64,000 bases of DNA. Origin: Lycorma delicatula. Its lineage: Eukaryota > Arthropoda > Insecta > Hemiptera > Fulgoridae. Below the pieces are notes generated by a model, which saw only the letters and a program-made list of their open reading frames with translations, did no database searches and was not told the DNA's origin. Made by a program: the position numbers and the translations under genes. The stretch is from positions 166,638,575 through 166,702,574 of the forward strand of contig NC_134455.1 in assembly GCF_047948215.1 (NCBI RefSeq), read 5' to 3'. This document shows, in pieces, positions 35,580 to 46,884 of this stretch (within the stretch, counting starts at the first letter, position 1; each line of letters begins with the position of its first letter).

Positions 35580-37345
35580 TTGTTGTTTAAAGAAGGTGAC
35601 AAAGATCCTGTTGTTACTTCGTCATATAGGCTCTTGATGTTGCTGCCCGTTACAGGTAAGGTCTTTGAAAAGATTCTGTATCTGTGTATAAATGAGAGGC
35701 TGATCTCACAAAGCTTATTGATGGAGAATCAGTACAGGTTTCATCCCAGAAAGAGCTAGTGAGGAGGAATATGTTTTGGGAATTTTTCTGGACATCTCTG
35801 GTGTGTTTAATAACCTGTGCTGGCCTTCTGTCGTTCATCGGTTACAAAAGTGACAACGCACAGATAGTGAACTGCAAGTAAAGTAAAGTTACTTCAGGCA
35901 TCGTGATGTGCTGCTCTGCGAGAGCAGGCACGAGGTAGGAGAGACGTTGTCCTGAAGGTAGCATGATGGGTTCATTGTTGTTGATGGTGGAATTTGATTC
36001 CCTTCTGCGGCTGAGATTGCATTGTGGCAAAGATCTTCCTTCGACCTGCTGGTCAAAGGAAGCTCATGAAGGGAGGTTGAGTTCTGAGCCAATCAGATAT
36101 ACAGGATACTTGAGTTGTGGGGTCATCAACATAAGATGATGGTCAGCCTGGAGAAAACCACGGTGATGCTTCTTAAAGGCCGTTTGGTAGTGAGATATCA
36201 GGTTCATGTTTCAATGTCAGGCCTTCGTATGAAATTTGTTCAAGTTGAAAAGTACCTTGGGTGTTTCTTGACTAGAAATTGCAGTTCAAGAAGCACCTTA
36301 ATTACATCGTGGAGCAGGCCTGTCATGCATTCTTTGGTATTCAACGAGTGTTCAATTCTGATTGGGGTCTTAATTTTAAGACTATGAGTATCCTGTGTAA
36401 ATGTGTATACAAGGCAATTATGCTATATGTGACGCCTGTTTGGGCGGACAGGCTAAAATTTAAAAGTGGTAGCTTTTAAATTCTTTTATATCCCAGCTTT
36501 TAAATCCCGGTAGGGATATATTATTAAGAGCTCAACGCCTTATATTATTAACAGTAATGGGAGGTTATTGTACTAGTTCAAGGGAGGCAATCTTGGTGAT
36601 TGTAGACGTGAAACTGATAGATTTAATTGTGTCAGAAAAGCAGCAGAATTATCCTGCTAAGTGAATTGACTTCAGAAACAATTCACAAGGTAGAACGGCA
36701 TGGCAATGTTTTATGGCAAGCCAGATGGGATGAGGCGCCGGCCCCCATAGTGTGAGTGATAGCATCTCAGTCTTTTATCTGGAGGTCCTGGGTTCGAATC
36801 CCAGTCAGGCATGGCATTTTTCACACATGCTACAAAACATTCATTGCATCCTCTGTGAAAAGAAGTGCTTAACTGTGGACCTGGAGGTTAAACAACAAAA
36901 AAAAAAAAGATGAAGATGGAATGAGGAAGAGGGTGGGCATTTTATGCATGATCTCTTCTCAGATGTTGTTGGTTTGCAGGGCACCCCTTGGTTTCACGCT
37001 AACAAGAATGTAATACAATTTTTTCTGGTCATGGTGCCTTCTGAGACAGACTCCAGTGATTTGGCCGAATGGATTCAGATATATGTCCAGATTGTGGACA
37101 ACCAGATGATGTATACCGTGTAATGGACAAATGCGCAAAATATGAACTTATGCACACAGAGACTATTTGTTGGCTTGACATTAGATCTCTGTGACAATTG
37201 GAAAAACCAGATCGAATGGGTAATTGTTGAAAACATCATCAGATACCTGGCAAGAGAATGGATTTCCTGTGTTTTGGTTTTGTTGTTCTTGTGTAACAAG
37301 GTTTGCTGTTTTTGTAGTGTTTTATTTATTAAGTTTTATTTTTAT
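35580..37345 (+). mobile_element. R1-like LINE ORF2 fragment, interrupted by a SINE
   Basis: On the plus strand, with many frameshifts, it shows SSYRLLMLLPVTGKVFEKIL (start of RT; family SYRPISLLPxxGKVFEKIL), FLDISGVFNNLCW (RT motif A, Asp kept), RRCPEGSMMGS (family CPQGSxLGP), VEKYLGCFLTRN, KKHLNYIVEQACHAFFGIQR, AIMLYVTPVWADRL (C-terminal R1 pattern) and, after the SINE, CPDCGQPDDVYRVMDKC (terminal CCHC-type zinc knuckle). The FADD motif is not recognisable. It is 5' truncated. The SINE at 36736-36913 splits it between the RT thumb region and the zinc knuckle. Confidence 0.82.
36736..36913 (+). mobile_element. tRNA-derived SINE, family 2, with target-site duplication
   Basis: A perfect B box GGTTCGAATCC lies in a tRNA-like arm (CTGGGTTCGAATCCCAG, 5-bp stem). 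It is followed by GTCAGGCATGGCATTTTTCA and a poly-A tail. The flanks AGATGGGATGAGG (36723-36735) and AGATGGAATGAGG (36914-36926) form a 13-bp TSD with one difference. It is inserted in plus orientation into the R1-like fragment, so it is younger than that LINE. Confidence 0.87.
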
Positions 37346-37580
37346 TTCTAGTTTTGTGTTATGGTTGTGTGCTGAACTCAACTTCTAACCTATCGGGTAG
37401 GTAGTTTCGATTTAATTTCAGTTCCTTCATGTCACTCACTCTTGTTGAAGACTTGACATAGATGTTTTGTTTTAAAGAGTTCATTTCCTAGTAGTACATC
37501 GAAGGGAATATGACATGTGGTATTCGCATCAGTGGCATCCTGACTTGAGGCAAGAACAAAGCTGAGAGATGCCTTTTGCC
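37346..37580. other. Probable 3' UTR of the R1-like LINE
   Basis: No coding match. Position and lower AT content suggest LINE 3' sequence. Confidence 0.35.
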
Positions 37581-37587
37581 AAGGTTC

Positions 37588-37700
37588 TGAAAATAACCTC
37601 CAGTAAAGCCCAAAAGGGCTAGGTACGGAGGGGGAGGTGTGGCAACTGAAACTGCCACATGGAGGATGTCTTCCCTTACGGGGTCCATCCCAAAATATAA
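37588..37700 (+). repeat. Repeat block shared with 45985-46060 and 46130-46250 (copy A)
   Basis: It contains CCTCCAGTAAAGCCC, AAAAGGGCTA, GGAGGGGGAGGTGTGGC and TGGAGGATGTCTTCC. The other two copies, reverse-complemented, keep the same order (CCTCCGGTAAAGCCC, AGTGGTGTGGC, GGTGGATGTCTTCC). Here it follows an R1-like LINE; the other copies are embedded in an I-type LINE. A 103-codon minus-strand ORF crosses the block but I recognise nothing in it. Confidence 0.55.
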
Positions 37701-37743
37701 GGACTTTTCCAGGTGACGAACATGTTTTCACCATTTCAGTCAT

Positions 37744-38512
37744 TTAGTGAATTCATATATGGATTATCAATAATATTATATTAAGACAAATGCAACACTA
37801 CAAAACACAATACAGTGAAAAATGAGTGAAATAGTACATACAAAAATTCAAAATAGAAATAAAAATATTAAGATATTAGGAGAGATAGAAATAATCTTTT
37901 CTCAACTAAATACACTCTTATTTCTCATCAAGTTTAGAAAGCTCAATTGACAAACAGGATTGAAAGAATGGATTGAAGAAGGGAAGAGGCTAAAAGGCCT
38001 ACCAACACAAATATACACTTTATGGATGCATGCATATGCATCCATGCACTATATAGCAAACTTGACTTTTTCAATTTATTATCTGCCTAAATGATACTTG
38101 CATTTATATTCTTATTTACATTTTTAAATTTTTTTCAATTGCTTATTTTATTTTATTTATCTTTTTAAATTTTTATTTACAATTCTTAAAAAATTGATAC
38201 TTTTATTTCTTTATTTTAGCAAAAAGAAAAGATAGGAAACAAATAAGGATAATGCTTTTTCTTTTTTTTTTTAATTAGAGGCTCTATCCCATTTGTTCAG
38301 CTGTCCCATGTGATCTGTATCATTACAGTCTTATAAGTGAGATCAGTGCTAACATCACTGACTTTATTATCAATGTAAACCCTGGTTTTAAATATTGGTA
38401 ACTCTATCTGTCTTGTAATAATACTGTTCTATCTTTAAGACATGTTTGCAACACTGCTTTCAATATTAAGCCGCCAATTTAAAATTATTTTTCAGGAGTT
38501 TGTTTTAATGTA
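37744..38512. other. Intron sequence without recognised elements
   Basis: AT-rich, with a 10-bp-arm foldback ATGGATGCAT / ATGCATCCAT at about 38022-38045. Nothing else was recognised. Confidence 0.35.
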
Positions 38513-39864
38513 CAAGTGAGCAACATAAAACCGAACACATAACGTAACCGCTGCACAATTGGTAGGTTACGTTGGAATGAAATTTGATGAATGATACAGA
38601 TAAATTAAATAAGAAAAACATAAAACATAATTTAAATGTTGCATTTATTTACCTTATTGTTAAAAAAGATATTCAAAATGACCACCTTGGGCATAAATGC
38701 ACTTTTGTGTTTAACTGATCATATTGAGAGTCGTCTGACAAAACTTTGTTGTCAATTGCATTATTTATCGTTGAATATTCACTTTAAGTTCATCAATATT
38801 GTGGGGAATAGACTCATAAAATCTCTCCTTTAAGTAGCCCCAAAGGAAAAAATTGCAAGTAGACAACTCTGGGGAATGTGGAGGCCACCATCCTGTGCTG
38901 ACAGTTCGTTCATTGTAAAAACTGTATGAACGTGATTCAGTGAAACGTTTGATGTGTGATACATTGCTCCGTCTTGTTGGAAGAAGCTGTATTCTTTTTC
39001 ATTATCAGTTAATTGTGCATAGAATTCTTAAAAAATTGTGAGGTAAACTTGGGTATTGACAGTCAAGTCAAAAAATATTGGTCCTACTATATGATTACCG
39101 GAAATGAAACACCAAATATCAGTTTTCTCATCGTGAAGTGGACACTGGAATATCTCATGAGGATTCCTTGCCATCCAATACTTGGTGCTCTGCAAATTAA
39201 CATGGCCGGATAAAAGAAATCATGCCTCTGTCTGATATGAAATATGCCATCGGGTCTATCTGTCTACCAACATTTTTGAGAAGCCAGTTGCAACAAACAA
39301 GTCATTTCGGTTTGTCTGGCTCCTTATGGTTTCAATTTTAATTCATAAAAATTTTTACAAGATGTGTATTTGACACCAAATTGTTGGTGGAACTTGCGTA
39401 GTGATTTTGTTTGACTGGCAGTAATTCTCCTCTCAAAATTAGCAATGGCCTGTGGAATCCTGATGGAAGGTTGCCTATTTTGTTTTGCATTTGAAACAGA
39501 ACCTGTTGTATGCCATTTTTTTAAACTAAATCATGTATGCTACTCTTTGCTGGGATACAGGTATTCAGAAATTTTTCTACGAATACTTGACGTGATTCTT
39601 CAAACGATCAAGAACAAATATAGGCCTCAATTATAGCTTTCCTCTACTGGATTGAATAAGGTATTTTACACAAACACAACCGCACTCACAGTACTGCACT
39701 GCAACAAAACATATACTGCACTGATACGTAACCACCTGACAAACTGCAGTAACAATCAGTAGTAACATATACATCCACTAATTGCGCTAGTTGTGTGAGA
39801 GTCTTTCATAAATAGTGTTGGGTAGTGGTTTCATTATGGGTTCAGTTTTATGTCACACACCCTG
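38513..39864 (-). mobile_element. Tc1/mariner-superfamily element with TIRs
   Basis: The left end CAAGTGAGCAACATAAAACC and the reverse-complemented right end CAGGGTGTGTGACATAAAAC continue matching (CGAACACATAACGTAACC / TGAACCCATAATGAAACC). The left flank is TA, the right CA. Minus-strand remnants near the left end read GWWPPHSPELSTCNFFLWGY, LKERFYESIPHNIDELKVNI and YAQGGHFEYLF. This is the C-terminal DDE region of the WPPRSPDLxPxDFFLWGxLK type; the last catalytic Asp is Asn (TCNFF for xxDFF). It is 1352 bp, with stops throughout. Confidence 0.8.
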
Positions 39865-39865
39865 C

Positions 39866-40480
39866 ATTTTGCCAATGTGGCACGTTTTCTTCTATAATTT
39901 GACCTTTTATTTTCTTCCAAATCAGCGCAATTGTGGTATGGTAGGAATCTTAATATGTTGCGATCAAAACTTTCCAACATTTTGTTCAACTGGTATTCTT
40001 TGTAGCAGCGTTTGTTTACTTGCACTAATTAGTATGGTTCAGTTTTTAAAATAACTGACAGGTCAATGTACAATATGTGTTGAAGAATTTCTCTGCTTTG
40101 TAGCCATTCTAACAGATCTTGTTTTCTGCAATTTGAATTGGTGACTTGTAGACTTTTATATTATGATAGCATTATCAATCACCGAAAATGAATAAGATGG
40201 AATGTTTGATGGTATTAACTTTGTTTGCAATCATTTCACACAGTTCTCAGCATCCATGTTCTTTCATTATTCTCCTTGTTTCTGGCCCAACTTAAAAATC
40301 AAAAATGCATTTATTTTTTTTCTCTGCAGCACAGCTGGCATTCACCAATCTTGGGGTCTTTGTAACCATTAACAGAATCATTGGGCCAATCAAAACATTT
40401 TATGTGCTTTGACTGAATATATGACTCATCTGAAAAAAGCAGTTGGGCTTTTCCTTTCCATCTGTATATTTTTATTTATT
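39866..40480 (-). mobile_element. Second Tc1/mariner-like transposase remnant
   Basis: On the minus strand it shows KGKAQLLFSDESYIQSKHIK (FxDESW block with the catalytic Asp) and YQLNKMLESFDRNILRFLPY followed by HNCADLEENK (family HxVLRLPPYHCDxNPIE). The LPPYHxxxNPIE motif marks a different subgroup from the neighbour at 38513. The final Glu motif is damaged. It starts at the boundary of the neighbouring element, whose TIR overlaps the end of this reading frame, so the neighbour may have inserted into it. Confidence 0.6.
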
Positions 40481-41164
40481 TTTAAATAACTTAGTCATTT
40501 AGAACATATATCATATTTTTAAATCGAAATTTTTCTATTATTTTCAGTTTTCTTCTAAAAAAAAAAAACTAGAACTCACATTTCTTAAAATGTTGTGTAA
40601 AAAATTTCATGCACGCAATTAATCTGCAGATTTATCAAACATTATGTATAATATTTGTTAATGAACATCTTTCAATATTATAAATTTTAATTTCTTTTCA
40701 TATTTTATGAATTTCTAGCCATACTGAAATCACTTTTCCCAGTTTAATTGATCTGCATTCTACAAGCATATGGGACATTAAGTTACAAAAAAATCTGTGG
40801 CATATCTACCCGAATAATCATCAAAGGTTAACTATGCAAGCTTAAATTTCTGAATTTAACACATTTCTGGAGTTTCTTCAGTTATTTTGTTTAAACATTC
40901 ATTTTGAAGCTTTAAAGCCTTTTCTCATCCTAAACTGTGGTTACATCATAGCTGAGGAATTGTGAAGGAAATAGAAAGTTGGAATAAAGAAAAAACTGTG
41001 TTTATGAGTATTGAAAAAAGTACAACAAAGAAACTGGCTTCTTGGTACTGTTTTAACAATGTTAAAACAATTAAAACAAGAACACAAAAATGTATGGTAA
41101 GTTGTTGACAAATTACAGAATTAAATGTACAGCTTACAACAAATTCTACATTAGTCAAACTGTG
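40481..41164. other. Intron sequence without recognised elements
   Basis: AT-rich. Nothing was recognised. Confidence 0.35.
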
Positions 41165-43276
41165 ACTAAAGTCATGGATAGCGCATTTACCTAAAAAATC
41201 CTCCTTATGGAAGCATTTTACCTAAAAATGGGGGGTAAGGTATGAGATGCATTTTAAACAACCTCTGTCATACAAATGTCAACATCACCTTTCACACATG
41301 GTAGCATAGGTGGCTGGATGGTGCACCCTGTTTTCACAAATGAGGCTACAGTGAGCAAGCAATCACTGGTATAAGTGATCATCCTTCTACAAAGTGTCAA
41401 CGGCCTCCGAGGAGGGTAGACGAGCAGGTAGAAGGCAGGGCACTCTATCTTCCTGGGAATGAGAAATTGCTCCCAAAGGTGGAGGAACCATATAGTCAAT
41501 GGCATTAGGATGCAGAAGGCAACAGGAAACTACTGCATTAAAGTTCTATGAGGAATCCTTTGTTGTTCATGGCATTATATGAACCTTACTGTAAATGTAT
41601 CCAGAGGAAAATCTTCCTCAATTGAATCTTAGGGAGGGAGATATAATAAGGATTCATGCATATGAGGAAGTTGTAGGGAAGGAAGGACAGACAAAGAAAA
41701 TTTATAGAGGAAAGAAAAAAAATATTAAGAATCGGAACATGGAATGTCTTAACACTACTACAAAATGGAAAAGAAATGGAGAGATATCAAGCTGGAGTTT
41801 TCAGTTTTACTTTGCAGGGGCAGAAAGGTGTGGTACTAATGGAGTAGGTATACTGATAAAATAAAATGGTAGGAAAAGTATTAAAGGTTGAGTATGTTGA
41901 TAAAAGGGTAATGATGATGATGAAGATAAAGATAGAAGATAATGATATTGTAATAATTCAAGTGTACATGCCAACCACTCGGCACACATATGAGGAAGTA
42001 GAACAGAGTTATTAAAGGATAGAAGAGTTAATTGGGAAAGAAAGAGGCATGTGTAGTGATAATAGGTGATTGGAATGCTATGGTTGGAGGAAGAAGGGAA
42101 AACAAGGCAGTGGAAGAATATGGTATAAGAATTAGAAATGAAAAAGGAGAAAAACTAGTTAGATTCTGCATGGAGAAGGAATTTGTGTTGGGAAACACTC
42201 ATATAACATTATAAAATGATCATTGTAAGAAGATATACAAGGATATGACGAATGAACAGTGAAAAATATCAAATTGATTATATTACAATTCAATGAAGAT
42301 TTAGAATTTTTTTTAAAGAATGCTACAGCTTATCCAGGTGCAGATAAAAATTCAGATCACAATCGAGTTGGCGCAGAAGTGAACAATAGGCTCAAGAAAA
42401 CTGGGAATGGCAGGAGGTGAGATTACTATGATTTAGAGAAGCTAAGGGAACAGGAAACAATTCAGGAAATGGAAAAATTGATGTTGGAAAAATGAGAATG
42501 GGAGATAAATCAAGTAATGCAGATAACTGGATGAAAATTAAGAAGACTTTAGAGGAAACAGCAAAAGAGACAATAGGGTTTAAAAACAGGAACAGAATAT
42601 GAATAGAGAGGGTTACAAGTAAAATGTTAGACAAGATGAATGAAAGGAGAAAGTGGAAAATACAAAAAGAAGAAGGTAGAAGGAAACATAGAAGGATGAA
42701 TGAGCTAAGAAATGAAACTAAGAAAGCTAAGGAAAAGTGGCTCTCGAGAAAAAAACGTACAGTGATAGAATATTCAGAAAGAGAAAGGAGATATGAGCTA
42801 ATGTATAAAGAAGCATTAGGAATAGTTTTTAAAGAGAAACAAGGGAAGAAAATATTTCAGACAGAGGGAAAGGATGGGGAAACACTTAATGAAATAGGAA
42901 GAATACATTGTAGATTTTTATGCATTAGGAGAAAAGCCAAGAGAAATAGATATGGTAGTGGAAGAAGAGTACAAAATTCATGAAGATCAAAAAGGGTACA
43001 TACAGTATATTAAAAAGTAAAATAAATGAACCAATTAAAATTATGAGAAAGGAGAAGCAGAGGGTAGTGATGAAATACCAATTGAACTGTTCAAAGCATT
43101 AGAAGTGACAGTAGAATTGTTATTACTAGATCTATGCACTAGAATACTTGAAGGAAAGTGGCCAGAGGACTTCTGGAATAGAACAATGGTATCAACAAAA
43201 AAGAAAAAATACAGAGAAGTGTGAAGATCATAGAACAATTAGCCTAATATCACATGCAGCTAAGGTACTGTTAAGG
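41165..43276 (+). mobile_element. RTE-like LINE, 5' part (endonuclease and start of RT)
   Basis: 41165-41590 resembles the non-coding 5' region of RTE elements (GGAGGAACCATATAGTCAAT, GCAGAAGGCAACAGGAAACT). The APE endonuclease then appears as ILRIGTWNVLT-like sequence at about 41725, CVVIIGDWNAMVGG at about 42045, YGIRIRNEKGEKLVRFCMEK at 42120 and FVLGNTHIT at 42183. The RT begins EGSDEIPIELFKALE, then KWPEDFWNRTMVSTKKKK and EDHRTISLISHAAKVLL, which is the RTE pattern (YRPISLLSHxxKVL). Many frameshifts. It is interrupted at 43276 and resumes at 46885. Confidence 0.85.
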
Positions 43277-45964
43277 TTTTTTCCTGGGCAAAGTACACTT
43301 CCAAGCTATCACCACCCATGATAGGGGCACTCATAGGGGCTATCACCCCTATGATATATTTCTTGTAGTAAACAAAGATATATCACAACGTATATCTCAA
43401 AGTAATACAATAACCAACTGCTTTGTAGCAATTGGCATATACAGCTGAAACTCACTACACTACTTTAAATACTTGAATGTAAGCAGATGACCCTAAGAAA
43501 CCATAAAACTTAAGATAAAAACAAATCATTTTCCCTGAAATAGTTTATATGTTACGCCATAGGTTAAACTTGTGACGCAATGATGCATAACAGATACAAT
43601 CCACAACGATGTGGTGCACTGTCAGTCAGCAGTTGCAGTGAGCACAAAGTGGTGCATCTGTTTGAGTCATCAGATATCCATGACTGAGCCTAGTGTTTGC
43701 AAACGGCAGATAATAACCTCCTCTCGACAGTTAGTTCTGCATATGAAGCTCCATGGTGAAACAGTGTTCTTAACTGGATGAAGTTTATTGTCCATAGTAG
43801 CATTTCAATCAATTTGTCACTAATCATGAACCACCAGCTTCAGGAAAGTGACAAGATTGTTAGGAGCCACATGATTGGTAAAAGGAGGCTGGAAACAAGC
43901 CTCCTTTGCTGCACTATCAGCGTACTATCATTGCCTGCAATTCCTATATGGCTAGAAATCCAGCAAAAGCTCACTGTTGTATTATGTCTAGTCATTTGTA
44001 AAATGACACAATGAATCTAACAGACAAGGTGTCTAGAATACACGTCATTAATCACCTGTAGGGCACTCATAGAATCTGAACAAACAAGAACACGTCAATA
44101 TTTTGGACTATAAAAGGCCTTATTAGTAGCATACAGTTCTGCAGCAAAAATACTGGTGATGCTGGGAAGACTAAACATGTATGTTCCATTGCCAACCACG
44201 AAACCAAAACCAACAGAATCAATGTTTCTAGAACCATCCGTGTAAATTGTATCATCAGGATTCATGCTGTTTTTAATATTATACAATTTGTTTTGTAAGA
44301 TTACTGGATTTGTGTTCTGTTTAATATACTGACAATGACAAAAGTAGTAACAGAAGGCTGCCAATGGGGGGTAATAACATGGAGCAACAGTATAGAGTGT
44401 AGGTAATTGTATATTTAGAGCTGAGACAAGGCGTTGAGCTCTGATGCCTACTGAAGCAGTAGATCTTGGCTGTTCCTGGTATCGATTAACATGCTGGTTC
44501 AAGAATACCACATCAAGGTTCGGTGAGTTCGTTGCGCTCTGATGTGAGCCACATAGAAGCATATCATTTGCTTCTGTCTATTACAAAGAGATGGATTACC
44601 ACTGTCCACCAGCAGACTTGCTGCGGGGATTGAACGAAAAGCATCCGTGGCAAGATGGAAAAATGAATGATGGGCTGCATTGAGCATCTTTAGTGCGGTG
44701 GCCTGCACAGATGAATAAGTTACGTAGCAATAGTCCAAGCGGGAACAGACCAGAGCTTGCTAGAAGTGTAACATGCATACATGATCTGCTTCCCAACTGG
44801 TATTAGACAGAACTCTTAGCATGTCTAACAGTTTTAGACATTTTACCTTCAACTCCTTCAAATGTGTTACCCATGTTAGTCAGTCAAATGACCTAGAAAT
44901 CTAACCCATGTTCATGCTTCAACTAGTTTAACAGGTAACAGTGGGAAAAGCAAATGCACTTTTTTCCAGAGAAAATGTGAATCCAGTAGATTTACATCAC
45001 AATTCTAAGCAGGTTATTGTTTGTTATACCATTTATGACTACAGCAAACAAAGTAACAATAAGGATACCTCCCTGAGCAACTCCATTTTTTAGTGTGAAA
45101 CTTTCAGATACCATCATCTCAACTTGAAATCAGAAGAACCAACTACTGAGGAAACTCCTGATAAGTGCGAGGAGATTACCCTTTTACAACCCATTCAGGA
45201 AGTGTATTTAAGATTCCTCTCTTTCATGTTGTGTCATAAACCTTTTATAAATAAAAAAATACAGCAACCAGGCATTGGCGGCATAAAAATGCATTCTGAA
45301 AAGCAGCTTCCAGGGAAAACAAATGAACAATAGATCTACCGTAGTGGAAAATGTACTGTTCTGGGGCAATTAGGACGTTTCTCTCAAGGTACCACACTAG
45401 ACGACAGTTTACCATTTGTTCCATCACCTTGCACAAAGTACTGGTCAAGGAGATAGGACAATAACTTGTGGTGCATGATTCATCTTTACCAAGTTTCAGT
45501 TTGGGGATAACCAGTGACTCTGACCAAGAATTTGGAAACACCTGGTCACAGAAAATTTTATTACAGATACAAAAAAGATGTCATAGTGCACTATCTGGAA
45601 GATGTGGCAACCTACTGAGGCTGATATTATCTTTCCAGAGGAAGCGTATTGAGAATTATTCAGGGCATAACTTTCATTAAAAGAAAAGGGCATTTTTAAT
45701 TCATTTTTTGAGTCTCCAATTACCAACTGATATTTTCTACCTTCAACTTATATCTCACTAATTCAGGGCAGTACGATGATGTAAATGAAACTGCCCTAAA
45801 TGACCTTCCAAATGTAGTTGCTATATCAAATGGCATGGTAACAAACTTTTCGCCACTTTGCAGTCTAATTGGCTGCGGTGATTGTATCAATCCACACATA
45901 GTTTGAACCGTTCTCCAAGTAACAGATGATGGTACTGTACAAGAAACTGATTTTATGTAATTCA

Positions 45965-46060
45965 TTACAGAATTCTGTTTAGCACATCCTGACCCCTGTA
46001 GGAGAAGACACCCACCGCCATCCCCTCCATTTTTAGCCCTTATGGGCCATGAGTGATATT
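45965..46060 (-). repeat. Shared repeat block, copy C
   Basis: On the minus strand it reads GGCCCATAAGGGCTAAAAAT, then GGTGGGTGTCTTCTCCTA, then GGATGTGCTAAACAGAATTC. It repeats directly with 46130-46250 at a spacing of about 165 bp (GGATGTGCTAAACAGAATYC in both) and is related to 37588-37700. Confidence 0.6.
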
Positions 46061-46129
46061 CCCATCAGTGACTACTATTTAATGAACTCAAAACAAATGC
46101 ATCTTACCAAGTCTTAAGTAAGACTGAAA

Positions 46130-46250
46130 GGATTCTGTTTAGCACATCCCAACACCATAGGAGGAAGACATCCACCTTGTGACTTTACTGGTCGCCACAC
46201 CACTTCCTCTGTTCTGAGCTCTGAGGGGCTTTACCGGAGGTCATCTAAGA
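46130..46250 (-). repeat. Shared repeat block, copy B
   Basis: On the minus strand it reads CCTCCGGTAAAGCCCCTCAG, then GTGGTGTGGCGACC, then AAGGTGGATGTCTTCCTCC and GGATGTGCTAAACAGAATCC. It is closest to copy A at 37588-37700 in its first half and to copy C in its last 25 bp. Confidence 0.6.
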
Positions 46251-46884
46251 CCCTCTAACTGATTACATCTCACAGTCATCAGCCAGGCCTCAGTTGGGAT
46301 GCCACAAATGTAAATGCCTTGGCAGGCATTTGAATCAGTAAAATACAAATCAAATTTTGCCTTCATGTAGGCCTCAAATGGAGATCTTCACATCCAACCT
46401 AACATGATTCCTCTCAAACTAACTAACTGAGACTGTGGACCTCGTGCCTAGTCTAAATTTGACAACACCATTTGTGACTGCGAATGCCTCAGAAAATGAA
46501 CGAGTTGTAAGTCAAATCAGTGCTACACTCATACCAATCAAATTATGTTTTACACAATGCAGAAATTCAGATCTACACCCAAATAAGTATACCAAATTAG
46601 GTCACCTAAAGAGGGGAACATAACATCATTCCAGTCCACACAGGAGCGTTGGTCTTTGATTAAAATTTCATTAAGTCCTACACCAATCCCTTACTGTATG
46701 CTTGCAGTCCTCATCCCACCACGGAACAGCAGTCCATCTTGGTTTCCCAGATGTTATAGGGATTTATTGGCACTATTGAGAATCTGGTATTTAAACTTGG
46801 TAAGTTGGTAGATCATGCTACCGCTTTTGTCATACCAGCCAAATGAATCCTAATACCCAATCTAGTTTGCTTTCTGAACCACAT

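Larger units (their letters stand above)
43277..46884 (-). mobile_element. I-type LINE, 5' truncated, inserted antisense in the RTE element
   Basis: On the minus strand the order is: endonuclease-RT linker SGKPRWTAVPWWDEDCKH (about 46700-46760), an unassigned insert (45965-46640), the region before RT (PLIQ..PIRLQSGEKF, DIATTFGRSFRAVS), RT (SWSESLVIPKLKLGKDESC, PISLTSTLCKVMEQMVNCRL, CLVAVFFYL) and an RNase H domain (DDTIYTDGSRNIDSVGFGFV at about 44230, AAELYATNKAF, LVCSDSMSALQVIND). RNase H after RT marks the I clade. A T6 run at 43277-43282 is the poly-A end on the minus strand. CTGTTAAGG at 43268-43276 and 46885-46893 is a 9-bp TSD. ORFs are frameshifted. Confidence 0.85.

Noticed and set aside
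37432..37743. 103-codon minus-strand ORF as a gene
   Set aside because: It overlaps the shared repeat block and has no recognisable domain or gene structure.
44095..44562. 155-codon minus-strand ORF as a host RNase H gene
   Set aside because: The RNase H motifs belong to the I-type LINE, in line with its RT and poly-A end.
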